This document shows, piece by piece, positions 9,539 to 20,673 of a stretch of 64,000 bases of DNA. Position 1 is the stretch's first letter. The number at the start of each line of letters is the position of its first letter. The stretch covers positions 33,672,573 through 33,736,572 of the forward strand of contig NC_088206.1 in assembly GCF_037126465.1 (NCBI RefSeq), read 5' to 3'. Under the pieces are notes generated by a model. It did not search any database. It saw only the letters and a program-made list of their open reading frames with translations, and was not told where the DNA came from. Origin of the DNA: Ornithodoros turicata (taxonomy: Eukaryota > Arthropoda > Arachnida > Ixodida > Argasidae). The translations under genes were made by a program, and so were the position numbers.

Positions 9539-10547
9539 GAAGAAAATTCGATAGCGTGCAACAAACGTTCACCTAGTCATGCGTTACCTGCTCTAGCCAA
9601 GTGTTAACTAACATATATTTTTCAATAAACAACTTAATCCACTTGGAGGGTTCCGTTCTTGCGGCAACGTGACAAAAGAGCACACAACTGGCTCTTACAC
9701 TGTGATAATTATTATTGTTGTTTTCATTCATTCGTGATGGTATTAGGTTGATCCCCATGGGCACCGCGAAGGGGGGCAAAGGGGCCGTTGCCCCTCATCC
9801 CTCCGCTGGCCGGGTTGTTTTTTGTGCATGACAACTATGCCCTCCGTAAAAATTCGTCTGAGGGTACAACGAGTGTGCAACCATGTTACTGTGCACAGAG
9901 TACGGGTTCTCAGGGCTTGTTCTAGTCAAACGGTGACCGAAGTAGATCTATTGTTTGTGATAAATTTTTTACGGTTAGACTTTTTTTAAAAATAAAAAGT
10001 GGAACCTTTTTAGGATGTTCCTTCGACTGTAGTCTAGACAGTATATACACCTCGTGGGCCACCAGTGCTTGCGTACGCTTGTGGACGGCTTAGGTGTTTA
10101 CGCCCTCGCGCCGCTGACGCCGTCGGTGGCGAAACCGGCTTTACGCCGCCGCCGGTCAAAGTGGCATCGGCGCACAGACCTACATGACGCTTGCGAAATG
10201 TGAATGGCGATACCATAGAAATCATAAGGAGAGGCAAGGAGAGGCTAGAGGCAAAGGTGGCGCTGGCTCTGCGTCAAGACGACAGAGATGCGCCATATTG
10301 TGGCGGCCAGTGTTGCCATGTGCCAGTGCTGTCTGCGCGCTGTCCTTGGCAGCTCGGTTTCAATGGTGAATATTGTTACTGTAATCAATTTACGAGGAAA
10401 CAAATGTGAAGCAAGTATAAAATAAACATGAAGTAAGTAATACTGCGCCCTTCCTGTGCTCTCATCACCTGTTCTAGAAAGAAAAGGCGTCCTTGAGTGC
10501 AAGGGGAAGCTAGCACAGTTTCGGTTCCGGAGTTGCCGACAGTCGGG
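9539..10547. other. Non-coding, repeat-like
   Basis: Apart from the hAT fragment at 9803, no gene is seen. GGGGGGCAAAGGGGCCGTTG near 9772 resembles the G-rich subterminal sequence of hAT elements. CCATAGAAATCATAAGGAGA (about 10212-10231) recurs at 49314-49333, showing a dispersed repeat. 10034-10330 is CpG-rich. Confidence 0.4.
9803..9862 (+). pseudogene. Second hAT C-terminal fragment
   Basis: CTGGCCGGGTTGTTTTTTG and then TGCATGACAACTATG match the end of the hATC block at 9418-9500 (CCGGGCTGTTTG ... TACATGACAACTACG), with the roughly 50 bases between them deleted. It encodes VHDNYALRKNS against VHDNYELCKNS in the first copy. A remnant of another copy or a local duplication. Confidence 0.6.
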
Positions 10548-10562
10548 TGGTGCCGACAGTCG

Positions 10563-10786
10563 CCGTTGTTGGCCTCACAGATGTGAGCAACGTCACGACT
10601 GACACCCTGGGGGAATGTGCGTCCTGGGCCGACTTCTAAGGGAACTGTGCCGACATATGTCTGAAAACGTCTGAGGAAAACACAGGAAAAACCCCAGACA
10701 CCACAGCCGGCACCGGGATTCGAACCAGGGTACCTCCCAGTCTCGGCGTGACATGGCCAGCACGCTAACCACTGAGCCACGGGAGC
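10563..10786 (-). mobile_element. tRNA-derived SINE, copy 2
   Basis: Minus-strand copy of the same family as 2868-3131, with A box region (GTGGCTCAGTGGTTAGCGTG) and B box GGTTCGAATCC (complement of 10716-10726). It lacks the (ACC)n tail of copy 1. It is bounded by an exact 15-bp direct repeat, TGGTGCCGACAGTCG, at 10548-10562 and 10787-10801. This is the classic signature of LINE-driven insertion; part of the repeat may also be SINE sequence (GGCACCA head). Confidence 0.92.
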
Positions 10787-10801
10787 TGGTGCCGACAGTC
10801 G

Positions 10802-13800
10802 GCCGCGGTTATCAGCTAGAGCCTTACGCCTTCACGTACGCCTTGTGCATAAGTGCGCGCCATCTATGTGCGGAGACGGAGACTACGTTTACGCGCCATG
10901 TTTGAGTATAGGAACCGGTGGTTTCGGGTTTCGCCACATCGCCTGTCGCCAGCAACGCGGCATCCCGGGAGGTTCACCGACAACTCCCCATTACTGCTCG
11001 TGCCACTGTGCATCCAAAAGGGCAATATTGTCTCAAATACCAATAAGGTAAATCCTCAGTTCGCTATTATTGCCTCTAAAATAATTAAAAAGGCACGCGT
11101 GACACGTTCAAGGTCAGAACATGCTTAGATTGAGTTTGTTTGGTGTGTCACGGGACGGCAGCTTCTCTCAGAAGTAGGTCTATACTAAACGCGAGCTACA
11201 GAGGACTTCATTTATGTGCAGGAGTGTTGACTTTCCAGTGGAAGCGTGCTGCCAGACCAGCATTTAGAAGATGATTTGGAAAATGAGCTTTGTGCACTGT
11301 CTCTCTTAGTGGTGCATGTCCGTTTGGGACATTGTTCCTATAATTGCTTTTAAAAAGGAGCTATGTACCAAGCAGATAACCAAGTACGACTCATCAGATC
11401 TCAGAGCAAAAGCAATGTGCTCCTTCCGAAGAAAATGGCATATGATGCGAGGTAATCGTGAAATCACCGCAGAAAGTCTGGTTTTCTGTGTCTCCAAGGA
11501 AGGGGCTCTTCCCCTTTCTTTGTGTGAACAGTCAGCTCCACATGACTTCCATCTAAAAAAAGTATGTATCCGTTCACCTTTTGTTGGGTTACTGGTACCA
11601 AACAACTACATGTGCGAGTATGAAAGTACATCTGATATTTTACTGAATGTACACAAAATGTGTCTAGTCCCAGGTGCTCAAGTGCTTTTTTATTTCGTTA
11701 CTGAACAGGACCAGCAGCCAAACAGAGAGTCCTGTAGTAAGATCACCCATCGGCACTCCATGCTGCACAGACGCGCATATATAGGGACCCGCTACGTAAC
11801 TGCGTAACACACCGCATCAGAACACTGCTGTAAAGTTCGGGCAAGTATAGTTGAGTATTCACATGTACAAAAGCGACAGAGTCCCCAAAATTCCGCAGTT
11901 CGACGTGAGATTCAGTGACGAAGTTGCAGCTACGCCGAGCGTGCTTATCCGATGCTGTTTGCTCGTTGTAGAAGACAGTAACGAAGTTGTCCGAAAGAAA
12001 CCTTCGTATAACGTTAGCTTCGTGAGCTCGGCTGTGCATTCTTTCTTCTCGCGTGCCATGCTAAAAAGCTTGAATCGCAAGTTTCCCGACTTTCCAGCTG
12101 GTCCCGTTACAGGAAATCGCACATAGCGCGACCGCCCAAATACTCAAACATGTCGCCTCCGCCAGCCGCCGCCACAAGATGGCAGCACTTATGAATAAGG
12201 CGTATTACGCGGAGTGCGACAACTGACCAGAAATCGTTGACTAGAACGTTAAAGCTCAGCTACGCCGATTTTCGAGTGTTACAGAATGGAATGGTACTCA
12301 CACGATGTGTTCATAAGGGAACACTGATTATGTATGCAAAATAGTTATCCCAAACTCCTCGCGGTTTTCCGAAAAAGTGAATTTTTAGTTTCACTGACAT
12401 CCCGTCTTGTGGCCCGCAAACCCTGTGTCGACGACACATTCGTGGTCTGCCCGCGCTCCGGCTTGGCATGACTTTTGGCTTGGTTTCTTCCGCCAAGCCG
12501 GCCAGTTTCTTCTGCCGAGCCGTCTGCTGCGCAGATTCACATTGGGGAAGTGATAAACAGTTCGCTATTAGGGAGCCAGTATATTTCTGGACTTCACTAA
12601 ACCCACGAGGAACGTGAGTTTTTCTTCCTTCGACTGCAAAGCATTTTCTAGGCCAGTACAGTCTTCCTGGTGTGATTCGTGTTCTGTGCTGCGTGTCGAG
12701 AATGCGTGAGCGTTTTGCTCCCGTCTGCAAGAACACTTCAGCATGCAGTTCCAATGTTTCAAACCACAATTTTCCGAAAGGCGAAGGAGAAATCTATTGA
12801 CTGCAACAATCGGTTACAACTCCGGCTGGGAGCCACCTTCAAAAGCAGCGATTTGATCTGTTCATCTGGCTCATACGAATGTTACGGAAGCAATGCGCAA
12901 CTTGTTTCTAAAGAAGCTGAAGATGTCTCGTCCGGGATGCTGTGCCAACCTTATCTGCAGCAGGAGATTGCAGGGGCAGGACTAGGCAGCAGATAAAGGT
13001 AAGACGCGTAATGTTAGACAAGTCAGTCATGCGGTGCAAATTGCATCACGTAGAAGAGAAAAATACGCTATCTGTCAGTTACTGCTTCATCCTTTAGAGA
13101 TTACGCCCCAGCGGGTGTATTCTCAGTACAGATTTGGAATTGCCTTATTTGTTAAATGATTTCGCAGGCATTCTGGCACCACCGAAAAGCTTGCACTCCA
13201 CGTCTCAACTATCACCGTCTGGGTTTCAAGCTGAAGGCTGTCACCAGTGCCAACCAGACGCCCCTTCAAAGTTCATCTGTTTTTGTTGACGGAACAGTGA
13301 CACCTGGTACTGAGACATTTCATTTTCTGATTAATCAAGTGCATTCCATCACTTGTGCTCGACTTCTTGTGTTCGTATACCATTGCTGTTGCTCGCTAGC
13401 TTAGAGCAGCCATGCCTGAGGTGCCAGCGCTTTCGGAGTACATTTAAGCAGTATCATCGTATCATATGCACGGCAGCACATCTTGTGTATTTTGAGTAAG
13501 GTATGAATACAATGTTGGCTCAGCTGTTGTATTTTGGTCACAAATAAGGTGTTCTTCCAGAGCGCTCAAGGGCAGTTCAAGCAGTTTCATATGTGCAACA
13601 GCACATACTTTTTCTCAGTTTTGAGTAAGGTAAATCGAAATCTCCCAGTTGATGTCTTTCAGTCATAAATTATGTTTTTCAAGACATTCAAACAGCATCA
13701 TGTGTGCAACAGTACATACTTTTTCTCAAGTGAAGTAAGGTAAATCTGTCCGCCGTGGTGTTCTGGCAGTGCAGCAGAAGCTTTTGTTGCATTCAAGTGG

Positions 13801-14335
13801 TCTCATGTATACAAAAACTTGTTTTATGCCTTTCTGTAGCTGCTGTACTAATATTGTAAGTACAGAGACATTCCTGCAGAACATATCGGAGCATCTTGTG
13901 TGCTATTGTTTGTATCATCTGCAGCAGTATATTGATAATGTTAATTATTCAGTGACTTCAGCTAACATTTACATTCTTACTTCCAGGTAAACCTGTCACG
14001 CAGATGGCCTACCCCCTGGTATGCATAGTTCAAGATTGTACTGAAACAATCCACCTGGAGCATTATTCTTCAATTGGCAGTGGCATTACTATCACAACAC
14101 ACCACCTTCTGCATGTCTATGGTGCGTGTACAATGCATCAAACCTATTCTCAGGTACAGGCCAGGTGGTACGCAATTACAACATGAAACAACTGACACAG
14201 AGACCGTAAAGTCATGCCTTTTCCTCCGCGCCTCGGGTTTCATGTTATTATCCTCACATGCAGCTCAATTCGCCTGTGCTGTGCAGCATGAGCAAAAGCA
14301 TATATTGTTTGTGGTCACATGACACGGAACATAAA
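10802..14335. other. Gene-poor stretch, no supported gene
   Basis: Frames of 99-164 codons occur (for example plus 11316-11807 and minus 12311-12769) but show no domain, no convincing splice pattern and no compositional coding signal that can be judged by eye. 13440-13760 holds about three degenerate copies of a roughly 125-bp tandem unit, each containing GCA(A/G)CAG(C/T)ACAT(A/C) and AGTAAGGTA. This could be intronic sequence of the gene whose THAP exon lies at 19249. Confidence 0.4.
13440..13760. repeat. Degenerate tandem repeat, unit about 125 bp
   Basis: Three successive blocks share CAGTxTCATxxxATGTGCAACAG, ACATACTTTTTCTCA and GAGTAAGGTAAATC at similar spacing (ends near 13505, 13635 and 13745). 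Divergence is high, so the array is old. Confidence 0.6.
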
Positions 14336-14337
14336 TA

Positions 14338-15022
14338 CAGTGAAACCTTCCTATGTTGGACACCCGCGGTGCAGCCGAAGCGTCTCCTTCTTATAGAGGT
14401 GTCCGAGTTACAGACTATGACGGCAACAAAAAATGGAAGAGATCACAGCTGTGAGAAATGCCTCCCTTCTTCAATTTAAGGTCCTTAGTGGTACCTGGTG
14501 GTGGTGCCTGGTGCACGCCTGGTAGTGGTACCCCTACCCACTCTTCACTGATAATTATTACTGATTTGGCATTACCTCTGGAGCTTTTAGAGCAGCAAGG
14601 ACTTGTCTCTGAAGCGTCAGCCCACTTCTCATAGCTTTGGTGCAGTGCTCGTTCAAAGGCTCTAGACAAACTGAAGACAAGTGCTCACATAAAGAATTAC
14701 AATGTAGACTGACAGCACTTGTTTTTGGGCTCTAAAAACTAAAGCAACAAAATGCTGAGACCAGTATAGGGGAAAAAAGGGGCAAAAGTCAAGGCCACTG
14801 GCTCATTTTGGGTCTTTTTGGTGCAAAGATGGGCCGATATTGAGGTAATTTGGCCAGGGTTTTGTCAGACTTTGCCGGGAAAACCCTATCCTACTTCCAA
14901 GATAGGGAGGTGTCCGACAGAGAATTTCGTCCCCATGTAGTTTCAATGGGAGCCTGCCCGTGCAATGAAATCATGGGGAGTTGTCCGAATTAGGGAGGTG
15001 TCCGACTTTGGAGGTTTTACTG
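14338..15022. mobile_element. Pogo/Tigger-like MITE
   Basis: The left end CAGTGAAACCTTCCTATGTT and the complement of the right end CAGTAAAACCTCCAAAGTCG share the CAGTRAAACCT start typical of pogo/Tigger termini, both continuing into GGACACC. TA flanks both ends (14336-14337 and 15023-15024). 685 bp with no transposase. Internal copies of GGAGGTGTCCGA near 14395, 14910 and 14995 are subterminal repeats. Confidence 0.85.
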
Positions 15023-15024
15023 TA

Positions 15025-18000
15025 CTATACAGCATTCTACATCATGTAATCTAACAGTTGTTCACGTTTGGATATTTTAACCATGGAATTTACCTTGCAT
15101 GCACCATACCATGTCCAAATACGAACAACTGCTAGAGAGCAGCATGTACTGTTTCAGTATAGCACTTATGGCTCGCGTCCTGTGATCGGAAACAGTGGTG
15201 TCTTTTTTCTGCTACAACCAGTAAACTACAGTAAAGATTTAGAAATGCTGTGTCATACCATAAAGCACTATGGGAAATGGCAGTTTGAAAAAATGGAGAA
15301 GACTGTCATTAGAATGGGGGATATGTTCTACGGTGAAATTTTTTACAGTGTGTGCTGTACCACGTAATGCACTGCAGGCCTACCACAGTATGGTAACGCT
15401 CTGAATACTGATTTGCTCAAAAAAGGAATGTGTGTGTTTCTTGTACTAACTTCCCCTTATGCAAGGTTTTAGAAAAATGTTTTCAGCTAATGGGGAGGGA
15501 GAGGACATCATTCTGGAGTCTCGTTGACCTACAATGTGTCGTGTGTGAAGGTCATTTTGAAGAGTGTAGGTGGTACAAGACTGTGTTCCCACATTCTTGG
15601 CAGTGTTGACTAATAACCATAATAAAGTAGAGGGTACATTTGTTGCTTCATATATTTGTGTCATGGCAAAGTATGTAGAGATACATCTGTCTCAACATGC
15701 AGGTGACAAAAATGCTTTTTATGCCTAAACTATGACAAATAGTTGTCTGCTCAGTACCACTAATCATGTGCCGGCCTCCATGACATGTCTGTGACATTCC
15801 AAAGTGATTAACATGTCCCATAGATGTGTGCAATGCTGAAGATGACTGTGTACCTTCTATGGATTCTTGACTCAAGAAAAGTACTGTGTGATTTGCTAAC
15901 AGCGCCTGGCTGTACCTTCACAATTTTACATAAAAATATATAAAGTTTGACGAAGGAAACATCATGAAGGTCCATGGTGAAAAACCCTGAGACGAGGGAT
16001 AGGAAGGGACATACACAATGTCTCAACATAGCGTGTTTATGTCCCTTCGTGTATCTCCTCTTCAGGTCTCGCCATCATGGACGCTATCACCAGCTCGCTT
16101 GCTGTTGAACCGTTCTTTCAACGATAAGGGTCACTTTCATGGACTGGATGGCAGCCAACATGCTGTCAATAAAAAGAATAATGGAAGGAGCTCAATATGA
16201 TCCTTAGGCTGTGCGTGGTCATTGGTTTCTGGCAAATGGTGACTTAGAATTTCAGGACAATGCCTGCAGTGGTAGTATTCTTGTGTTCTCACCCTTGACG
16301 ACCATTGTGTGTCATCGGTCACCTGTAATCTGCTAATATGCACATAGCTAAAACAAAGTATATTTGTATTTCTTTGAATACAGTTGGTACAACACATTGT
16401 GTTTTACATGTTCTTTGGAAAATATAAATAAAAAATTATCTACTCTGCAAGTCTCCTGTCAGTTCTACAGAGCAGCTTCGAATTTCACTAGAAGCCACGT
16501 GTGAAACCTTGACCAAACTAGTGTTGAAGGTCCGTATAGGTCATAGATAGATACTATTATTATTATTAGATCATAGGTCAGGCTTAGGTCCTGGTTGGTA
16601 GCAACGCATCTGAATCTTATTAAAAATTGGTGCAGGAGGTGACCAACATAACTAAATACACCAACTGACTCTCACAAATTTTGTGGTGTTATACTTTTGA
16701 AACAACATTAATACACTGCAGTGGTCTTTTCTCCTTTGTTCCTTTTAACCTAGAAATATTAGGTCTTCGGCATCACCAGCCTTAGTTGCTGAGCATGCAG
16801 TTATTTACGTTGAGCACTGCAGTTTCATATTTGTTTCTCTGGACAAGCAAGCCTGCTTCCCCATTTTGATAAGAGTCTTTCAGCTTTGACAGGGCATTTG
16901 TGGACAAGGAAAACATTTGGACTATTGTGTATTTTGCTATGAAGTGCACCGTACAAGGCAGAGGGCACCATCAACCATTTCCACCAAGGTTATTACATTT
17001 GTGATAAAGTACACATACCTTTTGTCACTGACTAATTTGGTGGCAAAGTTACTTGAGTGGCAGTTGTGCAATTTTAAGCACATGTTTAAAAAAATAGGAA
17101 ATGGGAAGTGCTGACTGGTTGAACATGTGGAGTACCAAATATAATAATTGGGGGTTTACGTCGCGAGACAACTGAGTGTGGAATACACAGCACAGTGTAA
17201 TGTTCCTTATGCTGGCAATGTTAGCATGGTTCAAGAAGTGGGAAATGTTGCACTACCCTTAATAACATCTGTTGGGCCCAGCAAACACGATACACATACC
17301 CTGATCTGAAGACACTATGCCTAACTCAAAAGCAATATGAGATCGACCCGTACGTGTTTATTTGCGAAACTATTATGAATGAAATATGGCCTGTGTGGTA
17401 TAGAACAATGCGCACACTCAAGTAAACATGCAAAAAATACGTATAAGGGCTCTCGATCTACATGCCGCGATGCGCTCTACGAGATAAACAACACACTACA
17501 AAACTACATCCAACACTTTTTGTGCGGGGCAACTCTAATGAGCACTTTCATATAACCGAGGAATGGTTCAACGAATGCAGTTCGAGTGGTCACGATACAT
17601 TCCTACGTCGTTCATTGCAGTCGCGCTATGATGCTGCACAATATATGTATCTCGTGTAACAAGCCTGGCAATCGCACGATGTGCATGGGCAGAAATACGG
17701 CCTTCTTTCTTTGAAGACCAGTCCCCTGCAGGTATATGCTCAAACGATCACCAATTCTCACGTTGTTGCTCAATCGCTCCCATTCCTGCACTTGTAGTAA
17801 AAGCAGCAAACGGGTTGACGTGAATGGCAGCTGAACGGTTGAACTGCGAAGTTCTCGAGCACATAATCACAATTTCACGCCGAAAACGATGTTGAGGTGA
17901 GTTCGCGGTTGTTGTTTCCATCGTTCAATAGTTCTCGGGATTACCTCGGACGAAACGATCATCGTAGCCGGCGGCCATAACTGGATTTCCTCGCAAACGG

Positions 18001-19171
18001 GAGAAGACGCCAGGGAAGTCAGAGAAAGCCTCAGCTTTCATCCAATCAGACGCACGATTCTCTATCTACGTAGATGGAGCAGGTTTATCCCATCTACGTC
18101 ACAAAAATGGCTGCGCCCATGGCTTGTTTTGGTTTCTTTGATGAATTAATTTTCGTAATAGGAAGACAAAATTGAGAAACGAAGGTGCGTTTCAGGAGCA
18201 GTTGGATGTGCTCTTTCTTAATATCACAACCGTTTCAACACATCCGGAAATCGGCGTAGCTGACCTTTAAAACATGTGGAATTAGGGGAAACTCCGACGG
18301 AGTAATGAAACGATTGAAAGACAGGTTTGACCCTGGGGATGGCAATCCTGGCAGTCCCTCCTTTGTAGGACTGCCGCCACAGCCGAAAAATATTCGTCTC
18401 TCCCGGAAGAGCCTCTTAGCACACAAACAAACATACCGCCTCAGGTGCATATGTTGTCGCTAAAGACATGGGGCCCTGCCTGACGCTCTTACGTTCAACT
18501 TTCGGGTGCGACGACTTGTTTCCTTTTCTTTTTACACAATGACACACAATGATACACAATTAATACGCATTGAAAAAACAACATATGAAAAGGGGAGTGT
18601 CACTGGAATAGCGAACACAGCAGAAAGATTACATAATGCGAATTGGAATGACTTACGGGCTCGGCGCCCCCGGGGAAGGGGTGGTACCTCACAGCACAAG
18701 CTCGCCGAGAATTCTTTGGGGCTCTGACTTACTTTCTTTTTAATGTAATGGCCTGCTTCCTGGAGATGTGGATTACAGTTTTGAAGCCAGTGCAAGGAAG
18801 CTTCTCAGGCCGCAGGACCGTGGTAAATATTTGTCTTCAATGTACACCGGCAATACCCACGATTCCCACTGTTGTTGGCATGTCAGCATTTCTTCATTTG
18901 TAATAAGGTGTTTGGTGTTGGCTGGTGGACTTGCGAATCTTGCTGCACTGTATCTGGAGTTTTCTTTCCCGAACTGTGTTTGTGCTCCGGGCACAAGTCA
19001 TGCCCATGTCATGCGCGCTTCCAAGGTGTCACACAAGACATTCTGCCCTGTCTGGAGCATCTTTCCACAAGTGCGTGTCATTACTCACTAACATTCCCTA
19101 ACACCTTTATTGGAGACATAGAAATAATGAAATCATTATTTCTATTCATAGGCGATGGGAATTGTTGAGGT
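15025..19171. other. Gene-poor stretch, no supported gene
   Basis: AT-rich sequence with a TATTATTATTATTA microsatellite near 16555. TTTACGTCGCGAGACAAC near 17155 and GCCCAGCAAACACG near 17277 look like ends of dispersed elements. GTTGAGGTGAGT near 17892 would be a good splice donor of an untranslated exon, and 17940-18120 is moderately CpG-rich, so a promoter for the THAP gene is possible, but nothing firm can be shown. Confidence 0.35.
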
Positions 19172-19218
19172 GCAGAAAAACGAATACGTACCTGCACCAG
19201 CTGCCATTTTTGTTTTTG
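19172..19218 (+). repeat. 47-bp dispersed repeat, copy A
   Basis: GCAGAAAAACGAATACGTAC continuing to CAGCTGCCATTTTTGTTTTT. A second copy with about five differences lies at 21130-21176. Copy A ends 30 bp before the splice acceptor of the THAP exon. Confidence 0.8.
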
Positions 19219-19248
19219 TCTTTTGTCTTACTTCTGTCAATATTGCAG

Positions 19249-19444
19249 GTTTCCCCACCACGACCCCATACTGTTGAGACAGTGGTTTCAAAGCCTATCG
19301 GCGCAGTCTTTTCACCCTTCTCAGACTCAAAGGATATGTTCCAAACACTTCGAGCCCTCATGCTTTTACTTTAGCCACAACAAGGAATGGCTGAAGCCAG
19401 GTGCTATCCCCACTATTTTCTCCTGGAAACAGGACAGCAACACG
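19249..19444 (+). CDS. THAP-domain internal exon
   Basis: Acceptor TTGCAG at 19243-19248 and donor ACG|GTAGGA at 19444 bound 196 nt. The first base completes a codon from the upstream exon and the exon ends in phase 0. It encodes the C-terminal two thirds of a THAP zinc finger: RFP at the junction (the HRFP box of the family), then LLRQWFQSL with the conserved tryptophan, RICSKHFEPSCF carrying the C-x2-H pair, and LKPGAIPTIF, the closing AVPTIF-type motif. THAP proteins bind DNA and often regulate transcription. The upstream exon with the first cysteine pair was not located within 7 kb. A possible last exon is at 20530. The sequence has no disabling change, which favours a live host gene. Confidence 0.8.
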
Positions 19445-20529
19445 GTAGGATATTAATTTCATTTTGTGATGCAGAGAGTCCTATACACACTTTCGGGGTA
19501 TTGGCAGCGTTTGCAACTGGTCGGGGGTCCATGATGTTTATTCTACACTTGTCCGTGAAATATGCAGGAATGACACTTGAACACGATGTGGTACATTACA
19601 ATTTATTTCATATGCAAAAAGTGGTATGACCTTTGAATAACAGGACAGACGAAAGCAATCTTGGAGCAAGAATGAGGTCGTGTACACGCACGATGCCTGT
19701 CAAGAAAATAATTACTTACATTTGTTTTCTTACTTATTTACATAATTACATCTTGTCACCTCTGGCAGGAGTAGGCAGTAATAATCAAGATTTGTATTAT
19801 AGTACAAGTAAGTAACAGTTCCACAAAAGTACTGATGTCAGAGATATGCAATAGCTATGACTGAGGTGTAACTAACGTGCAAGTTCAAAATCAATACCTC
19901 AATTTCGAGCATTATACAGTGAATGCTCTTTCAGTCAAACGTAACATTAGCTGAAACCCATGGTCAAGTCAAACACACCATGGTGTACAGGGATATTCAC
20001 TCTGTTGTAAAGTGCAGTCCACCAGCCGAATTACTGCTTTGCTCAAACAAGAAGTGCTGGATACTGGCTGTTGTAAAGTACACCTAGGACAGTACAGTAA
20101 AGTACACACTTTAGTGTGCACACCTAAGTACAGTAAAGTACAACTAAGAAATAGGTATTATAATGAATAAGCAAATACTGAAAACTGTTTAGTTGTACTG
20201 TGGCCACACTCTGGCCATACCTTCTTCTGAAGGTGGTGAAGCGCTTTCACCTGTTTGCGAGCCATGGTGCCACATTCATGTCATTCCAGAGCATATGACT
20301 GCAGTGTCCATAGCCTGTGAAATTAGGATTTAAAACATTTGAAAATGAGAGCGCGCAAGCAACAGATTTGAAAACACAGTCTCTACATGCATATACGTGC
20401 AGTGAGATTCTTTCAAGAGCAGAAGTCTGTTTTGGCTAATCACATTGTCATGAAGAATGTAACATAACTCTAGATCAAGAACATCGGTTGGACCACTACA
20501 GCTCTGAGCCGGAACATATCATATCACAG

Positions 20530-20673
20530 GTGAAAGTGATCATGAAGCGGTTCCTGCTGTTGAGGCTGCACGAGCTGTTTCGCAAGATAACAGAAGGCCT
20601 ACATCATGAGCAAGCTGACAAAACAAGTGGTCTTCATGAAACAGTGAGGCGGAGGTCACGGCAAGACCAATAA
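20530..20673 (+). CDS. Possible terminal exon of the THAP gene
   Basis: An acceptor ATATCACAG precedes a phase-0 frame of 47 codons rich in charged residues (MKRFLLLRLHELFRKITEG near the start), ending at TAA. Phase 0 matches the donor of the THAP exon at 19444. AATAAA overlaps the stop codon, which is unusually close. The helical charged tail fits the coiled-coil ends known in THAP proteins, but there is no motif to confirm it. It may be chance. Confidence 0.25.
   Translation: MKVIMKRFLLLRLHELFRKITEGLHHEQADKTSGLHETVRRRSRQDQ

Noticed and set aside
11316..11807. 163-codon plus-strand frame as a gene
   Set aside because: No recognisable domain, no splice support, and length is within chance for this AT-balanced stretch. 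It stays a weak possibility only.
12311..12769. 152-codon minus-strand frame as a gene
   Set aside because: No motif or neighbour supports it.
12930..13001. Short ATG frame with a C-C...C pattern and a GTAAGA donor as THAP exon 1
   Set aside because: A TAG stop interrupts the frame before the donor.
13995..14186. CIVQDC in a plus-strand frame as the missing first THAP exon
   Set aside because: The spacing and the HxFP box are absent and there is no donor in the right phase for the exon at 19249.
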